From: Monosporascus cannonballus
Taxonomy: Eukaryota > Ascomycota > Sordariomycetes > Xylariales
Assembly (NCBI GenBank): GCA_004154925.1
Contig: QJNS01000040.1
Coordinates: forward strand, 62,001-126,000
Reading direction: 5' to 3'
Length of the DNA: 64,000 nucleotides
Part shown: positions 63,063-64,000 of the stretch, piece by piece
How the letters are laid out: every line of letters begins with the position of its first letter
Position numbering within the stretch: position 1 is the first letter of the stretch
Program-made: the position numbers and the translations under genes
Notes under the pieces: generated by a model
Databases searched by the model: none
Told to the model about the DNA's origin: nothing
The model's input: only the letters and a program-made list of their open reading frames with translations

Positions 63063-64000
63063 TTTAATACTTTATTGCGAGTATTATTTACATTTTAAGT
63101 ATTAAACTATAAAACGGTTTCATTCTAAGACTTCTGTCCTTAAAAAGTATTTTTTATCGATTATAGTTAATAAACAACTTATTTATAAGATTTTTCAAGG
63201 ACTTTTAAATACTTTCGAAGTTTAAATATTTCTTTTTACCTCATTAAATATTTAATAAGCTTTTTTATACATATCGCAAATCTGTTATATTTCGTACGCA
63301 GTTTTAACTTGTCCATATTTATATCGTTTTATTTTATGTAAACCTTGATAATATTTATTCTTAACTTAAATACAAAAAATGTAAAAAACTAGATAATATT
63401 AAGGTTTAGAAAAAGCCCTATTTAATAATTATTTTGCTTAGGTTTTTAATAATAATTTAGTATAAACCGAGATGTTTAAATTCATGTTTTTCTCAACACT
63501 TTTACTTTAAATAGCTTTATAAAAACATAAAGAATTCTTCTCTATCTACAAAGATATTTACGATATTTTTAAGTTTAATTTATATTTAGTAAATTTACTA
63601 TAAAAATATCATATTATATTTAATTCTACACATTGTTACATCAATTATTCAGATATAAGTAATAACTCTATGTTTTTAATTTTATTAAATGTTTTTTGAA
63701 AATTTTTATTATAGAAGCGAAATAGATTATTTATAAATAAATGAAGATAAAATATAGTTATATAAAAATATATTTAATTTAAAATTTTACTGAATAAAAC
63801 AATCATTATTTTTAAAAGATTAGCAATACATTGTAAAAACTTAAATTCTAGTAATGAATTAAAATCATGTATTAAAATTAAAAACCTACGTAAATAAAAT
63901 CAGATATATATTTTTATAAGTAATGGATTAAACGGTGAACATATAAATTAATCAGAAGATTATTATATTAAGTGCATAAGACGTATTGAAACTAGTATTG
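63063..64000 (-). pseudogene. 3' pol relic of A6 (to window edge)
   Basis: The segment at about 63,150-63,260 aligns with 7,285-7,400 of A2, which spans the accessory-frame end and chromodomain; the remainder aligns loosely with integrase sequence. No motif is intact. Confidence 0.45.

Larger units (their letters stand above)
48356..64000 (-). mobile_element. Ty3/gypsy family A element A6, minus strand, interrupted by A4 and A5, runs past the window
   Basis: Its left LTR appears in three pieces: 48,356-48,368 (TATAACGATTTAA), 54,758-54,896 and 62,882 to about 63,062. Joined in thought, they follow the A1 LTR from its first base. A4 sits between pieces one and two with duplication TTTAA, and A5 between pieces two and three with duplication TTATT. 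The 3' part of A6 (63,063-64,000) continues with the region around the accessory-frame end and chromodomain (about 63,150-63,260) and integrase. It is the most eroded copy, as expected for the oldest. Confidence 0.6.

Noticed and set aside
1..64000. Centromere or mitochondrial DNA as an explanation for the extreme AT content
   Set aside because: RIP-type stop codons in recognisable transposons explain the composition; no mitochondrial genes or regular centromeric satellite are seen. A centromeric location itself cannot be excluded from sequence.

Overview
The window looks like a transposon-rich, AT-rich block of a filamentous ascomycete genome (Pezizomycotina). The reasons are: (i) most of it is reduced to TA-rich sequence, with coding relics full of TAA/TAG codons where CAA, CAG or TGG codons are expected, the pattern of repeat-induced point mutation (RIP, mainly CpA to TpA); (ii) the repeats are chromodomain-bearing Ty3/gypsy elements, a hAT element and a Fot1/pogo element, the usual set in these fungi; (iii) the two host genes have short introns with a CTAAC-type branch site. 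I cannot name the genus from sequence alone. No intact protein-coding gene, rRNA, tRNA or CRISPR array is supported.

Layout. 1-4,677: 3' part of a Ty3/gypsy element of family B (copy B1), plus strand. 4,678-6,338: unassigned AT-rich sequence. 6,344-13,086: complete but RIP-ruined Ty3 element of family A (A2), minus strand. 13,092-18,005: island of ordinary base composition holding a damaged arrestin-like gene (minus) and the first part of a damaged BOR1-type borate/bicarbonate transporter gene (plus). 18,006-24,782: family A element A1 (minus, 5-bp target duplication CCTCT). 24,799-33,089: hAT element (8-bp target duplication GGTGTGCC). 33,090-33,750: the rest of the BOR1 gene. 33,954-48,061: family A element A3 (plus), itself split by family B element B2 (39,750-47,098, duplication CTAGT). 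48,356 to the end: a minus-strand family A element (A6) whose LTR was hit by A4 (48,369-54,752, plus) and by A5 (54,897-62,876, minus); A5 carries a Fot1/pogo element (59,883-61,708).

The main results are: (1) one transporter gene opened by two independent transposons only 8 bp apart, with clean target duplications that let the exon be read across 15 kb; (2) in both Ty3 families a degenerate but conserved reading frame on the strand opposite to gag-pol, lying between the chromodomain and the 3' LTR. It encodes a basic, coiled-coil protein (Cys-rich N-terminus in family A) ending near a conserved Trp. It is seen in six copies and is the best candidate here for an under-described accessory gene; (3) a hAT element whose interior is fully RIP-mutated while its palindrome-rich GC-rich ends are not; (4) a nested insertion stack from which relative ages can be read.
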